From the NCBI GenBank assembly GCA_032433765.1, contig JAVIAB010000046.1:62098951-62162950 (forward strand): a stretch of DNA of 64,000 bases. Direction: 5' to 3'. The notes beneath the pieces were generated by a model that saw only the letters and a list, made by a program, of their open reading frames with translations, did no database searches and had not been told where the DNA came from. Numbering within the stretch: the stretch's first letter is position 1; each line of letters starts with the position of its first letter. Below, piece after piece: positions 48,476 through 59,400 of this stretch. The DNA comes from Megaustenia siamemsis (taxonomy: Eukaryota > Mollusca > Gastropoda > Stylommatophora > Ariophantidae). The position numbers and the translations under genes are program-made.

Positions 48476-48932
48476 AGATCGATTGTTTTCTTCTAATTGG
48501 CAGGTGTCCTATTTATGAACATCGTTAAAAAGAGCCATATTTTTGGCATGACGTCTACACGTCTATACGGCTACACTACTACACGGCTACACGACTACAC
48601 GGCTACTTACTGCGATGACTAACTAGCTCGTGACGCGGGTTTCTTTCTCCAGTCTGCTGGGAATTAATCTGAAAGGCGGGGGGTGGGGTCCTTCAAACTG
48701 TCAGGTTCAGTTTCGAGTAGTAAAACAGGAGCTAACAAACCATCAGTTGCCTACAACTTGTTGCTGTAGCGACTTACGTAACGATAACCCTGGCGTATGT
48801 ATGGAGTTATGTGACGTCATGCAGGTACTTTCAAGGTAAAATTGATAGCGCTATTGACTGACCATGGCCAACTATAGGCCTGCTTATACTTAGGCCTGCG
48901 GTCTGAGAGAGAATAACTGAAAAACTACCCAC
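48476..48932. other. Non-repetitive stretch
   Basis: A short ctacacggctacacgac repeat occurs at 48550-48606. The rest is apparently unique, with no supported exon. Confidence 0.5.
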
Positions 48933-49026
48933 TGGTGTGACGTTTTTAGCTTTGTGAGCAGGGGTGGTATTGGGTAGGGTAAAGTCAGCCGTCTATATCT
49001 TCTATAGTTGAACACGTCACGCTGGT
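48933..49026 (+). mobile_element. Foldback / MITE-like hairpin, copy 2
   Basis: It matches the complement of 30410-30512: gtgacgtttttagcttt, gagcaggggtgg, agtcagccgtctatat, and a closing cacgtcac. Its arms have decayed, so it no longer forms a good hairpin by itself. Confidence 0.55.
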
Positions 49027-49087
49027 TTGTGAGTTTTCCGGTTTTGTTTTATGCCCGCGTTCCTTAGTAAATCTATAGTTGGTTGTG

Positions 49088-49279
49088 CACTGATCCAACA
49101 TGAAGCAGGAGACGGTGGTCCTGGCTCACAGAACATAAACAAAACCAATACATACAGGGCCTGCCAGACGCAAGGCTGGTGTACACTGATCCAACATGAA
49201 GTAGGAGACGGTATTCCTGGCTCACCGAACATAAACAAAACCAGTACATACAGGGCCTGCCAGACACAAGGCTGGTGTA
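49088..49279. repeat. 96-bp direct duplication
   Basis: cactgatccaacatgaag occurs at 49088 and 49184. The two copies differ at only a few bases. Since 96 is a multiple of 3, frames stay open on both strands. No gene is recognised. Confidence 0.92.
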
Positions 49280-49712
49280 CACAGTGAAGGTCATGACCGG
49301 CAAAAGCCGGACGTTCTTCGCCATAGTAGGAGACTGTGAGTGTGTTCATCAAAGGCATTAATTTGTGGATCTTCAGCATTTAGTACAAACAAGTACATTG
49401 ATAACAGTGGCTCTCTGGCTTCTATAAGTTCAAAACCGTTTATGTGCTTCACACTGGACCAGTGATTCTCAAACTGTAATTCGTGGATGTCACCGCGGGA
49501 GCTTCAAGAATAGAATTGTGTAGCTAAATGGAAAGCAAGAATGAATGAACGGAAACATAAAATGGTTGATGAAGGTAACAATCAAATAAATGCAATGCTG
49601 CGGTAAATCTGTACCAGGGAACACGTGCTGGTGTGTAGAACACATTCCAATAAAGTATGGTGACAGCTTGGAGAATAAAAGGACAATACCAAATATGTGA
49701 CGTGTCGGTCTA

Positions 49713-49845
49713 CATGTGGCCTACAGAAAACATGGACAACAGAAAGAGACAAAGACATGAAGTTATACTCTACTACATGTGACCTTCAGAAAACATGGAC
49801 AACAGAAAGAGACAAAGACATGAAGTTATACTCCACTACATGTTC
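49713..49845. repeat. 63-bp direct duplication (2 copies plus start of a third)
   Basis: acatgtg, then cagaaaacatggacaacag, repeats with a 63-bp period and three differences. Confidence 0.9.
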
Positions 49846-49943
49846 TGGAGTTATACAACTAATACTACACAGACAGAATAAATAAAACGTTTAGAAAATT
49901 CATAAGGAGAATATACTATATTACATGAATAGTGTATGAGTGT

Positions 49944-50204
49944 ATATGGGAGCCGCGATAGCTCAGTGGTTAGCGAACTGGACTACACAGGACAAGAGGT
50001 AGTGTTTGATCCACACCAGCGGCTTCCGGTTCACCCAGCCTATAATGGGTACCGGAATTTTTTCTGGGAAAGTAAAGCGGCACGGGCGTAATAATGACCA
50101 CATTACCCCAAAAATCATGTGCTGAAGGTCTGAAAAATGTATGGTCACTAACACCGTATTCCCCATACGTCACTTGGCGTGACTGGGTCTCTTGACTTTT
50201 TTAC
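49944..50204 (+). mobile_element. tRNA-derived SINE, copy 1
   Basis: The head gagccgcgatagctcagtgg holds an A box. A decayed B box follows (gtttgatcc where the other copies have gttcgatcc). The body contains gggtaccggaattttttctg and ccccaaaaatcatgtgctga, with a T-rich tail. The flanks are tatgagtgt at 49935-49943 and 50205-50213, a 9-bp target duplication. The same family occurs twice at 60.8 and 61.7 kb on the minus strand. Confidence 0.88.
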
Positions 50205-50217
50205 TATGAGTGTGTAT

Positions 50218-50298
50218 ATATATAGAGAGAGAGAGAGACAGAGAGGGAGAGAGAGACAAAGAGAGACACAGAGAGAGAGACAGAGAGAGAGACACACA

Positions 50299-50330
<32 letters not shown>

Positions 50331-50702
50331 AGACAGAGAGGGAGAGAGAGACAAAGAGAGACAGAGAGAGAGATACAGATAGGGAGAGAGAGGGAGGGAG
50401 AGACACAGAGAAAGAGACAGAGAGAGACAAAGAGAGACAGAGAGGGAGAGAGAGACAGAGAGAGAGACAGAGAGATACAGATAGGGAGAGAGACACAGAA
50501 AGAGACACAGAGAGAGACACATAGAGAGACAGAGAAAGAGACAGAGTGAGACACAGAGAGAGAGCGAGAGACAGAGAGAGACAGAGAGCGACAGAGAGAG
50601 AGACAGAGAGAGACAGCGACAGAGAGAGAGACAGAGAGCGACAGAGAGAGAGAGACAGTGAATGACAGAGAAAGACAGGGAGAGAGAGACAGAGAGAGAG
50701 AT
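50218..50702. repeat. GACAGAGA-type microsatellite
   Basis: Purine-rich gagacagagaga repeats with scattered C, g-runs and two locally repeated 60- to 90-bp blocks (agatacagatagggagagag near 50370 and 50470). Long Leu/Ser-rich and Arg/Glu-rich ORFs in many frames are artefacts. Confidence 0.95.
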
Positions 50703-50794
50703 ATATTGATGCACTTGGTATGTTTTAAATTGTGAGTTTCAGTTGAATCCTGGGGGTAGATGGGGGCCGCGGTAAAGGACAGTTTGATAACCTC

Positions 50795-51072
50795 TGTATT
50801 AGACAATACTACATCATACTACACCATTCTACAACATTCTACACCATTCTACACCATACTACATCATTCTACACAATACTACACAATACTACACAATTCT
50901 ACACCATTCTACAATATACTACATCATTCTACACCATTCTATACGATACTACACCATTCTACAATATACTACATCATTCTACACCATTCTATACGATACT
51001 ACACCATTCTACAATATACTACATCATTCTACACCATTCTATACGATACTACACCATTCTACATCATACTAC
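50795..51072. repeat. 10-bp repeat (ctacaccatt) with a higher-order block
   Basis: Decamers ctacaccatt, ctacatcatt and ctacaatata alternate. From about 50900 a block of six decamers including ctatacgata occurs three times, a 60-bp higher-order unit. Confidence 0.93.
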
Positions 51073-51275
51073 ACATTACGGAACGTTCAGTAAAAGAACA
51101 AGGCATTCTCTCACATAAAATATATCACTACATTATAAGTGGAACTGAGTAGCTATATTTATATGTAGCACCAACTGCTCTATAAATATTCTCCACAACT
51201 TTTATTTTGTTTGTGATGTGGTACAAGACGCACAACCATGTCTCAATACAGATGTTTGTTTACTTTGATTCATAG

Positions 51276-51352
51276 CGGACAATGGCGACGACGATCAGCT
51301 CAAAATTCGGAATGCTGTGCTGAAGAGACAAGAGCTACTGGACAAGATCAGA
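51276..51352 (+). CDS. Host gene exon (77 nt)
   Basis: The acceptor gtttactttgattcatag precedes two bases completing a split codon and then 25 codons: DNGDDDQ, then LKIRNAVLKRQELLDKIR. It ends in phase 0 at the donor AGA|gtgagt. The two other frames are less protein-like, and one has a stop. The peptide is charged with an amphipathic helix-like spacing (possible coiled coil). Its phase-0 exit fits the exon at 53185, which starts in phase 0 with QEQLNEAR and continues the helical stretch. The protein family is not recognised. Confidence 0.7.
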
Positions 51353-51369
51353 GTGAGTAGTAACCGGTA

Positions 51370-53000
51370 TAGAGATGGTTGAGTAACTGGACACATTTAT
51401 AGCAAGGTAGCTCTAGTATAGAGATGAGTTAGTAGTTGAGTAACTACACACAATTATAGCAAGGTAGCTCTAGTATAGAGATGAGTTAGTAGTTGAGTAA
51501 CTACACACACTTATAGCAAGTTAGCTCTAGTATAGAGGTGAGTTAGTAGTTGAGTAACTGGACACATTTATAGCAAGGTAGCTCTAGTATAGAGATGAGT
51601 TAGTAGTTGAGTAACTACACACAATTATAGCAAGGTAGCTCCAGTATAGAGATGAGCTAGTGGTTGAGTAACTACACACAATTATAGCAAGGTAGCTCTA
51701 GTATAGAGGTGAGTTAGTAGTTGAGTAACTGGACACAATTATAGCAAGGTAGCTCTAGTATAGAGATGAGTTAGTAGTTGAGTAACTACACACAATTATA
51801 GCAAGGTAGCTCTAGTATAGAGATGAGTTAGTAGTTGAGTAACTGGACACAATTATAGCAAGGTAGCTCTAGTATAGAGATGAGTTAGTAGTTGAGTAAC
51901 TGGACACAATTATAGCAAGGTAGCTCTAGTATAGAGATGAGTTAGTAGTTGAGTAACTGGACACAATTATAGCAAGGTAGCTCTAGTATAGAGATGAGTT
52001 AGTAGTTGAGTAACTGGACACAATTATAGCAAGGTAGCTCTAGTATAGGGATGAGTTAGTAGTTGAGTAACTGGACACAATTATAGCAAGGTAGCTCTAG
52101 TATAGGGATGAGTTAGTAGTTGAGTAACTACACACAATTAGAGCAAGGTAGCTCCAATATAGAGATGTGTTAGTGGTTGAGTAACTGGACACAATTATAG
52201 CAAGGTAGCTCGCTCCAGTATAGAGATGAGCTAGTGGTTGAGTAACTGGACACAGTTATAGCAAGGTACCTCCAATATAGAGATGAGTTAGTGGTTGAGT
52301 AACTGGACACAATTATAGCAAGGTAGCTCCAATATAGAGATGAGTTAGTAGTTGAGAAACTACACACAATTATAGCAAGGTAGCTCCAGTGTAGAGATGA
52401 GTTAGTGGTTGGGTAACTGGACACAATTATAGCAAGGTAGCTCTAGTATAGAGATGAGTTAGTGGTTTAGTAAATGGACACAATTATAGCAAGGTAACTT
52501 TAATATAGAGATGAGCTAGTGGTTGAGTAACTACACACAATTATAGCAAGGTAGCTCTAGTATAGAGATGAGTTAGTGGTTGAATAACTACACACAATTA
52601 TAGCAAGGTAGCTCTAGTATATAGATGAGTTAGTGGATGAGTAACTACACACAATTATAGCAAGTTAGCTCTAGTATAGAGATGAGTTAGTAGTTGAGTA
52701 ACTACACACAATTATAGCAAGGTAGCTCCTGTATAAAGATGAGTTAGTGGTTGAATAACTACACACAATTATAGCAAGGTAGCTCTAGTATAGAGATGAG
52801 TTAGTGGTTGACTAACTGGACACAATTATAGCAAGGTAGCGCCAATATAGATGAGTCAGTGGTTGAGTAACGAGACACAATTATAGCAAGGTAGCTCCAA
52901 TTTAGAGATGTGTTAGTGGTTGAGTAACTTGACACAATTATAGCAAGGTAGCTCGCTCCAGTATAGAGATGAGTTAGTGGTTGAGTAAATGGACAAAACA
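51370..53000. repeat. 57-bp minisatellite (about 28 copies)
   Basis: The unit contains cacaattatagcaaggtagc, then tctagtatagagatgagtta. The period is 57 bp (for example atgagttag at 51424 and 51481). It lies wholly within the intron between exons 51276 and 53185, starting about 20 bp after the donor. A longer variant with ctcgctccag occurs at 52207 and 52952. Confidence 0.96.
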
Positions 53001-53042
53001 AGATGAAATAAAATACAGTAACATAAAACAAGACAGGACACG

Positions 53043-53077
53043 GCAAGATAAGATAAGATAAGATAAGATAAGATACA
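53043..53077. repeat. (GATAA)n microsatellite
   Basis: Six to seven pure gataa units follow a looser aagac-rich stretch. Confidence 0.93.
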
Positions 53078-53184
53078 ATTATGTGACACTAAATTATAAA
53101 GGTTTCCAAACTACTGTATGCACTAAGAGATGAGCTCTCATGATATCAGTTGTGTTCCCACAATAAAAGTCTCCGATCTTCCAG

Positions 53185-53323
53185 CAAGAGCAGCTGAACG
53201 AAGCACGACCGAGAACATACTCGCCCAGGAAAAGGCGTTCTTCTATCTCCTCGTTGACGCGTCGCTCATTGCCAGACATCAACAGGGATTACCATCTCAG
53301 TTACTACGGCAACAATAGGCCAG
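53185..53323 (+). CDS. Host gene exon (139 nt)
   Basis: The acceptor ctccgatcttccag precedes 46 open codons plus one base, then the donor CCAG|gtaatg. It starts in phase 0 as QEQLNEARPRTYSPRKRRSS and continues ISSLTRRSLPDINRDYHLSY. The Arg/Ser-rich centre has a phosphorylation- or RNA-binding-like look (inference). The leftover G joins AC of the exon at 56291 to make an Asp codon. This is the best supported exon, given its length, the phase match on both sides and its basic, non-repetitive composition. I cannot name the protein. Confidence 0.75.
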
Positions 53324-53334
53324 GTAATGTCAAG

Positions 53335-53942
53335 AGTGAGAGAGAGAGAGAGAAAGAGAAAGTGAGAGAGAGTGAGAGTGAGAGAGAGAGAGAGAGAAAG
53401 TGAAAGTGAGAGAGAGTGAGAGTGGGAGAGAGTGAAAGAGAGAGAGAGGGAAAGTGAGAGAGAGAGAGTGAAAGAGAGAGAAAGTGAGCGAGAGAGAGAG
53501 AAAGTGAAAGTGAGAGAGAGAGAGTGAAAGAGAGAGAAAGTGAGTGAGAGAGAGAGAAAGAGAAAGTGAGAGAGAGTGAGAGTGAGAGAGAGAGAGAGAG
53601 AAAGTGAAAGTGAGAGAGAGTGAGAGTGGGAGAGAGTGAAAGAGAGAGAGGGAAAGTGAGAGAGAGAGAGAGTGAAAGAGAGAGAAAGTGAGCGAGAGAG
53701 AGAGAGTGAAAGTGAGAGAGAGAGAGTGAAAGAGAGAGAAAGTGAGTGAGAGAGAGAGAGAAAGAGAAAGTGAGAGAGGGTGAGAGTGAGAGAGAGTGAA
53801 AGAGAGAGAGAGTGAAAGAGAGAGAGAGTGAAAGAGAAAGAGAATGTGAGAGAGAGAGTAAAAGTGAGAGAGAGTGAGAGTGAGCGAGAGTGAAAGAGAG
53901 AGAGAGAAAGTGAAAGAGAGAGAAAGAAAGAGAGGGAACAAG
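53335..53942. repeat. GA-rich microsatellite with internal block duplication
   Basis: gagagagagtgaaagtgag-type purine tract starting 11 bp after the donor of exon 53185. A block of roughly 240 bp (beginning near 53350 and near 53575) is duplicated with only small changes. All Ser/Leu/His ORFs here are artefacts. Confidence 0.95.
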
Positions 53943-54200
53943 TGAGAGAAGTTATAAAAGCAGCTTCATGAACACATACCCCTTACAGCTGTAACAATTA
54001 TTTGTGTGTGAACGTTGGTACGAACTTGTGACAGGACCTAGCCGAAGTCAAGTGACTGGGAACAGTGACAGTTGGAAGACAGGCACCAGACAACACAAGT
54101 GATGGCTGATGATACTAAAGACTGTATGAGTTGAAGCACAATGTGCTGACACAGCATTGAAAATTAACTTAAGACCTGCGTTTTTTCTTTCATTCCTAAT

Positions 54201-54696
54201 CTTCTTTTTCTTCTTTTGTTCCTTCCTCATCTGCCTTTCAGCGTCGAGGGGAAATACAATTTGCGGTCTTTTGCTCTTCTGTTCGCCTCTGCTGCTGTTA
54301 TGTTTCCTAGTGCTTCTAATATTCCATCGACCCATCTTTTTCGTGGTCGACCCTTGGGTCTGGTATTCTCGCAGCGTTTATTTAGTGTTCGTTGTGTTGT
54401 GTTTTGATCTTTCTGCCTTATCACATGGCCAAACCATTTTATCTGTTGTTTCTTTATATATTCTATGGTGGGGTTTATTCCAAGCTTTATTCTCAGTTCT
54501 TCATTTCTGATCTTATCTCTCAGACTGTTTCCTGTCATTCGTCTAACACATTTCATCTCTAAAGAGGTTATTTTTCTTATTGTTCTTGCATCTAGGGTCC
54601 AGGACTGGCATTGTTGGCACAACGTTGGGATGAAGATTGTATTTTATGGTGCCTGTTTTGCCTCTAGAGTTATATCCTTGTTGGACAATAGTGGTT
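54201..54696 (-). mobile_element. LINE C, 5'-truncated recent copy
   Basis: The minus strand holds the last 130 or so codons of LINE C: ITSLEMKCVRRMTGNSLRDK, IKWFGHVIRQKDQ and GRPRKRWVDGILEALG, ending LPSTLKGR... as in the full-length element. It is very similar to the copy at 56463-59737. The tail is A-rich (GAA)n type. The flanks cattcctaat (54191-54200) and catccctaat (54697-54706) form a 10-bp target duplication with one mismatch. Here the terminal stop lies in the same frame, within 54227-54622. Confidence 0.87.
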
Positions 54697-54794
54697 CATC
54701 CCTAATGTGTTCCAATAATTCATTTTCTATGATTTTAACAGTCCCGAGATACGTATTTTATCAATAATTGTAAACTAGAGTGCTGTACAGACAT

Positions 54795-55640
54795 TTTTAA
54801 AATATTTATAGTGAGATTATGTTAAGATCCATAAGGGGCATGTCTGGAATAACAATTGGAGGTCATGATATAAATAATCTAGGGTATGCTGATGATACAG
54901 TCTTTATCGCTAAGAGTGAAAATGAGTTACAAGAAATGTTGGACATAATAGTGAAGGAAAGCAAAAATAAAGGACTCAGCCTTAATAGCAAAAAGACAGA
55001 GGTAACAACAAAGAAAAAGTCATCAGAGTAATGCACAAGTGGAACAATATTGAAACAGGTAAATGAATTTAAATATTTGGGAACTTTGTTAACCTCAGAC
55101 GGAAGATGTACAACAGAGGTGAGATGCAGAATGGCTCAGGCAAAAGCAGCTTTCCAAAAAGGCTACTTACTGTTCAATCCATTTTTGACAATAGAAAGAA
55201 GAAAAAGAGTTATTAAATGTTTTGTAGAGCCAGTCTTAACAAATGGATGTGAATCATGGACAACAGACAAGAAAATCACTGGAGGCTGTAGAAATGTAGT
55301 TTTACAGAAGAATGTTGAGAATACCACGGACAGCTAAGAAGAGTAATGAAAACGTTCTGAAAGAGACCAAAGTAAAAAGACAGCTAATTTCCAATATTAG
55401 GAAGAGACAATCATCATTTTTTTGTCCGTGTGATGAGAAGAGAACAACTGGAATATATTGTAAGAACTGGGAAAAATTGTGGGACGAAGAGATAGAGGGA
55501 AGCATAGAGAAAAGATACCAGACAGCTTAAGAAAATGGCTTGGCAGAAGGTCAACAACAGAAATGATAAATAACTGTCGAGATCGAAAGTTGTGGAGAGA
55601 CGTGATCACCTACGCCAACAGGCATGGAACTTGATGATGA
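54795..55640 (+). mobile_element. LINE A-type element, 5'-truncated
   Basis: Sister copy of the minus-strand LINE A at 8471-9719. In order: ITIGGHDINNLGYADDTVFI (YADD motif), NELQEMLDIIVKESKNKGL, NEFKYLGTLLTSDGRCTTEV, FVEPVLTNGCESWTT, NENVLKETKVKRQLISNIRK, and a C-terminus in a shifted frame like CRDRKLWRDVITYANRHGT. The tail is tgatgatgatg. There are at least three frameshifts and an early stop after TTKKKSSE. It is useful as a reference because it lacks the 36-bp expansion: the matching point is about 55370. Confidence 0.87.
54819..55337 (+). pseudogene. Reverse transcriptase C-terminal remnant (LINE A-type)
   Basis: Two open stretches, 54819-55031 and 55050-55337, separated by a stop at 55029, encode the RT palm motif C (YADD) onward to the thumb region. 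Motifs A and B and the endonuclease are missing because of 5' truncation. Not functional. Confidence 0.8.
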
Positions 55641-55864
55641 TGAACTGATGATGATGAAACTGGAGTTGGTGGACTCGAATTGTGGGGCACAACAACTACT
55701 GTAATCATAATATTATTGTTAGTAATTAGTGTTGGCGCGATGTATGTGATAACGACAAGTCTGGGCTGTCACTATTTTCTCTTTTGTTGGAATAAGGTCA
55801 GGGACTTCCACTAACATTGGTCCCGCATTAGGCAGAGAAAAACATAACACAAAAACTGAATAAA

Positions 55865-56222
55865 ACACTAAGGTCATAAATGCTCTTTTTATGAAGTTGT
55901 CATAAATCATCTTTTATGACATTGTCATAATTGCTCTTTTTATGAAGTTATCATAATGCTCTTTTTATGAAGTTATCATAATTGCTCTTTTTATGAAGTT
56001 ATCATAATCGCTCTTTTTATGAAGTTATCATAAATGCTCTTTTTATGAAGTTATCATAAATGCTCTTTTTATGAAGTTATCATAAATGCTCTGTTCATGA
56101 AGTTGTCATAAATGCTCTTTTTATGAAGTTATCATAAATGCTCTGTTCATGAAGTTGTCATAAATGCTCTTTTTATGAATTTGTCATAAATGCTCTGTTC
56201 ATGAAGTTGTCATAAATGCTCT
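55865..56222. repeat. 26-bp minisatellite (about 14 copies)
   Basis: The unit contains aagttatcataaatgctctt, then tttatg. The gttcatg variant alternates with tttatg near the right end. It lies in the intron directly before exon 56291. Confidence 0.94.
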
Positions 56223-56290
56223 ACTTGTGTACATGAAATGACCTTCCTCTATATTTTACTATAAATGACCAAATGCGTGTATCTGCCCAG

Positions 56291-56421
56291 ACATGGCTCA
56301 GGTGAAACACGTGATCGAGCACCAGTTCAGACCAGCACCTCAGCAGAGCTACACTCACCTCCCCGCTATCCAGACAGCATTGCCTCAAGTTACGGCGGTC
56401 CCACAGGTCGCTGCTGTCCAG
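56291..56421 (+). CDS. Host gene exon (131 nt)
   Basis: The acceptor gtgtatctgcccag precedes two bases of a split codon and 43 open codons, then the donor CAG|gtactt. The peptide is MAQVKHVIEHQFRPAPQQSY, then THLPAIQTALPQVTAVPQVA and AVQ, with phase-0 exit. It is Gln/Pro/Val-rich, suggesting a flexible or transcription-factor-like region (inference). Entry matches the single G left by exon 53185. A full-length LINE sits 41 bp past its donor. No later exon of this gene was found before 64000. Confidence 0.75.
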
Positions 56422-56462
56422 GTACTTATTTTCGTTACTAGAGTCTCCTTGTTGATGTAATC

Positions 56463-59400
56463 TTCTTCTTCTTCTTCTTTCCTTCCTCATCTGCCTTTCA
56501 GCGTCGAGGGGAGATATAATTTGCGGTCTTTTGCTCTTATGTTCGCCTCTGCTGCTGTTATGTTTCCTAGTGCTTCTAATATTCCATCGATCCATCTTTT
56601 TCGTGGTCGACCCTTGGGTCTGTTGTTCTCACAACGTTTGTTGAAGGCTCGTTGTGTTGTGTTTTGTTCTTTCTGCCTTGTCACGTGGCCGAACCATTTT
56701 ATCTGTTGTTTCCTTATATATTCTATGGCTGGGGCTATTCCTAGCTTTTTTCTCAGTTCTACATTTCTGATCTTATCTCTCAGACTGTTTCCTGTCATTC
56801 GTCTAACACATTTCATCTCTGTAGAGGTTATTTTTCTTATTGTTCTTGCATCTAGAGTCCAGGTCTGGCATTGGTAGCACAACGTTGGGATGAAGATTGT
56901 ATTGTATAGTGCTCGTTTTGCCTCCAGGGTTATTTCCTTGTTGGACAATAGTGGTGATAACTGTCCGATGATTTGACAAGCTTTGTTGCATCTTGATTCT
57001 ATCTCTGCTGTTTGGGAATTGTCGTTTGTCATTAGACTTCCTAGGTATTTGAATTCCTCTACTTGTTTTAGTTGTCTGCCTTCTATAGTTATGTTGATGT
57101 TCTGTTTATTTTTGGCGACATTCATGACTTCTGTTTTGTTGATGTTGATTTTCATGTTGTATTTTGTTCCTAAGATGTTGAGTTTGTTTAAGTGTTCTTG
57201 TAGGTCTTCTATTGTTTCATGTATTAGTGCCTGGTCGTCTGCAAATAGAAGCTCGTTGATCTCCTCTGTCTCTGATGGGTTGGCTAGCTTGCATATATGG
57301 TCCATGTATGTAATAAACAGTAGGGGGGATAGTACGCACCCCTGTCTTACAAATGATCTAACTTCGAAGTGGACTGTGTAGCCTGTTGCTGTTCTGACCC
57401 TGCAGCTGCTGTTGGCGTAGAGACTTTTAATAAGGTTGGTTAGATGTTGGCTTACTCCGTATGTTGTTAGTATCTCCCACAGTTGTTCTCTGTTTACTCT
57501 GTCGAATGCTTTTTCCTGGTCAATGAAGGCTATGTATAAGTTTTGGTTGTGTTCTGTCGTTTTTTCTGCAAGCTGTTTTAGTGTGAATAGTGCGTCGGTA
57601 CATCCTCTGTTTTTTCGGAACCCCATTTGAGAATCGCTTAACTGTAGTTCTATTATTGGTCTCAGTCTTTTTTCCAAGATTTTGGCGTATAGCTTTCCTA
57701 CATGGCTGAGCAGAGATATACCTCTATATTGATTGCAGTCTCTTTTGCTACCTTTCTTTTTCCATATTGGTATGATGATTGCCTGTTGCCAGTCTTCTGG
57801 GGCTTGTTGTTGGTGCCATGCTGCATTAAATATTCTGTGCAGCCATGTCACTCCTGTTTCATCTGCTGCTGCTATTATTTCTATTGGTATGTTATCTATC
57901 CCCGGTGCTTTATTTCTTGGTGCATATTTGATTACTTCTTCGATTTCCTTTTTCATGATGTTGGGTTCAGTATTTGTGAGTTCTGGCGTGGTTTTAGTTG
58001 TCTTATTGGTAGTTGGTATGTTTAACAGGTCTTCAAAATATTCTTTCCATCTCTGTTGCATACATTGGTTATTTGATATTGGTTGTCCGTCTTTGTCATT
58101 TATCAGCTCAGTTGGATCATGGCTTTCTTTTCTCGCTCTTGTGGCTTTTACTGCTTTGTAGAAATCTCTTGTGGCTGTCTTGAAGTCCCTGCTCATGTTT
58201 TGTCCGAATTCTGTCCAATTCCTTTGCTTAGCTTCTTTGATCAGCATTTTGACTCTTTTTCGAACTAAGGCATATCTTTCATATTTTTCTTGGTTCTTGT
58301 TCTCCCTCCAATTTTTAAACAGTTTCTTCTTTTCTTTAATTGCTTCTCTGATTGTTTCGTTCCACCACGGGGTGCTCTTTTTCCCTTCTCTTGTTCTTAG
58401 CTTCGTTCCACAAACTGTTTTAGAGATGTTAGTTACTGTTTCCTTAAATTGTTTCCACTCTTCTTCTACTGTGCCTACTTCGTTAGGGAGTTTCTTGAAT
58501 TCCTCTCTGAGTTTTTCTTCTAGGGTTTTCCTTGTTTCTTGATCGTTTAATTGTTTTATTTTTATTGTCTGTTCTTTTCGCTTCTTTTGTTTGTTTTCGT
58601 GTTTTCTCTTTATTTTTGGCTGTCTTAGTGTGATCATAACCAACTTGTGATCCGTGTCGTCTGTAATATTTGGGATTGCTCTACTGTCGGTTACTCTTTT
58701 CTTGTTCTCTTTTCTTGTTAGTATAAAATCTATCTGGCTTCTGCATGTTGTGTCATTCCATTTGTACCAGGTGTATACTTGCGACTCTCTGTGTTTGAAG
58801 AATGTGTTGGTGATAAATAAATTGTTTTGATTGCATAGTTCCAGCAGTCTGCTTCCGTTTTCGTTTATTTCAGCTGTTTTATCGCCAAAGGGTCCTAAGA
58901 TGTCACTGTTCTCACTGTTGCGTTTCCCAAGCCTTCCATTAAAATCTCCCATCACTAACATGTCGTCGCTTTCGTCAATCTTGTTAATGATTTCACTCAA
59001 TGTGTCGTAGAATTCTTCGCTGTCTTTTACATTGTTGTTGCATGGTGCATAGATTTGAATGTAATTTGTTTTTCGATCGTCTTCTAGTAGTTTAATTGTG
59101 ATAATTCTTTCTGAATGGTATTTTATTTCTAGAATGTTCTTTGCGTGTTCTGGGTCGATGATAAAACCTACTCCATGTGTTGCTCTTTCTGTGTTGTCGA
59201 CTCCCGAGAATATTTTCGTGTAGTTCATGTGTGTTTTCTTTATCTGTTGTCCTTTTACTCTGGTGTCCGCTAATCCTAGTATTTTAATTTTCCTTTTTGT
59301 CATTTCTTCTATAAGTTCGATTTCTTTATTTTTTATCCCGCATATGTTTATCGTTGCTACTTTGATCTCCATATTCTATGTATTTCTCTGAGCATAAATA

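Noticed and set aside
49949..50025. Functional tRNA gene
   Set aside because: Only the head is tRNA-like. The same sequence continues into a repeated SINE body and has target duplications, and the B box is decayed in this copy.
50148..53941. Leu/Ser- or Arg/Glu-rich ORFs over the purine tracts
   Set aside because: Simple-sequence artefacts of GA repeats, open on both strands.
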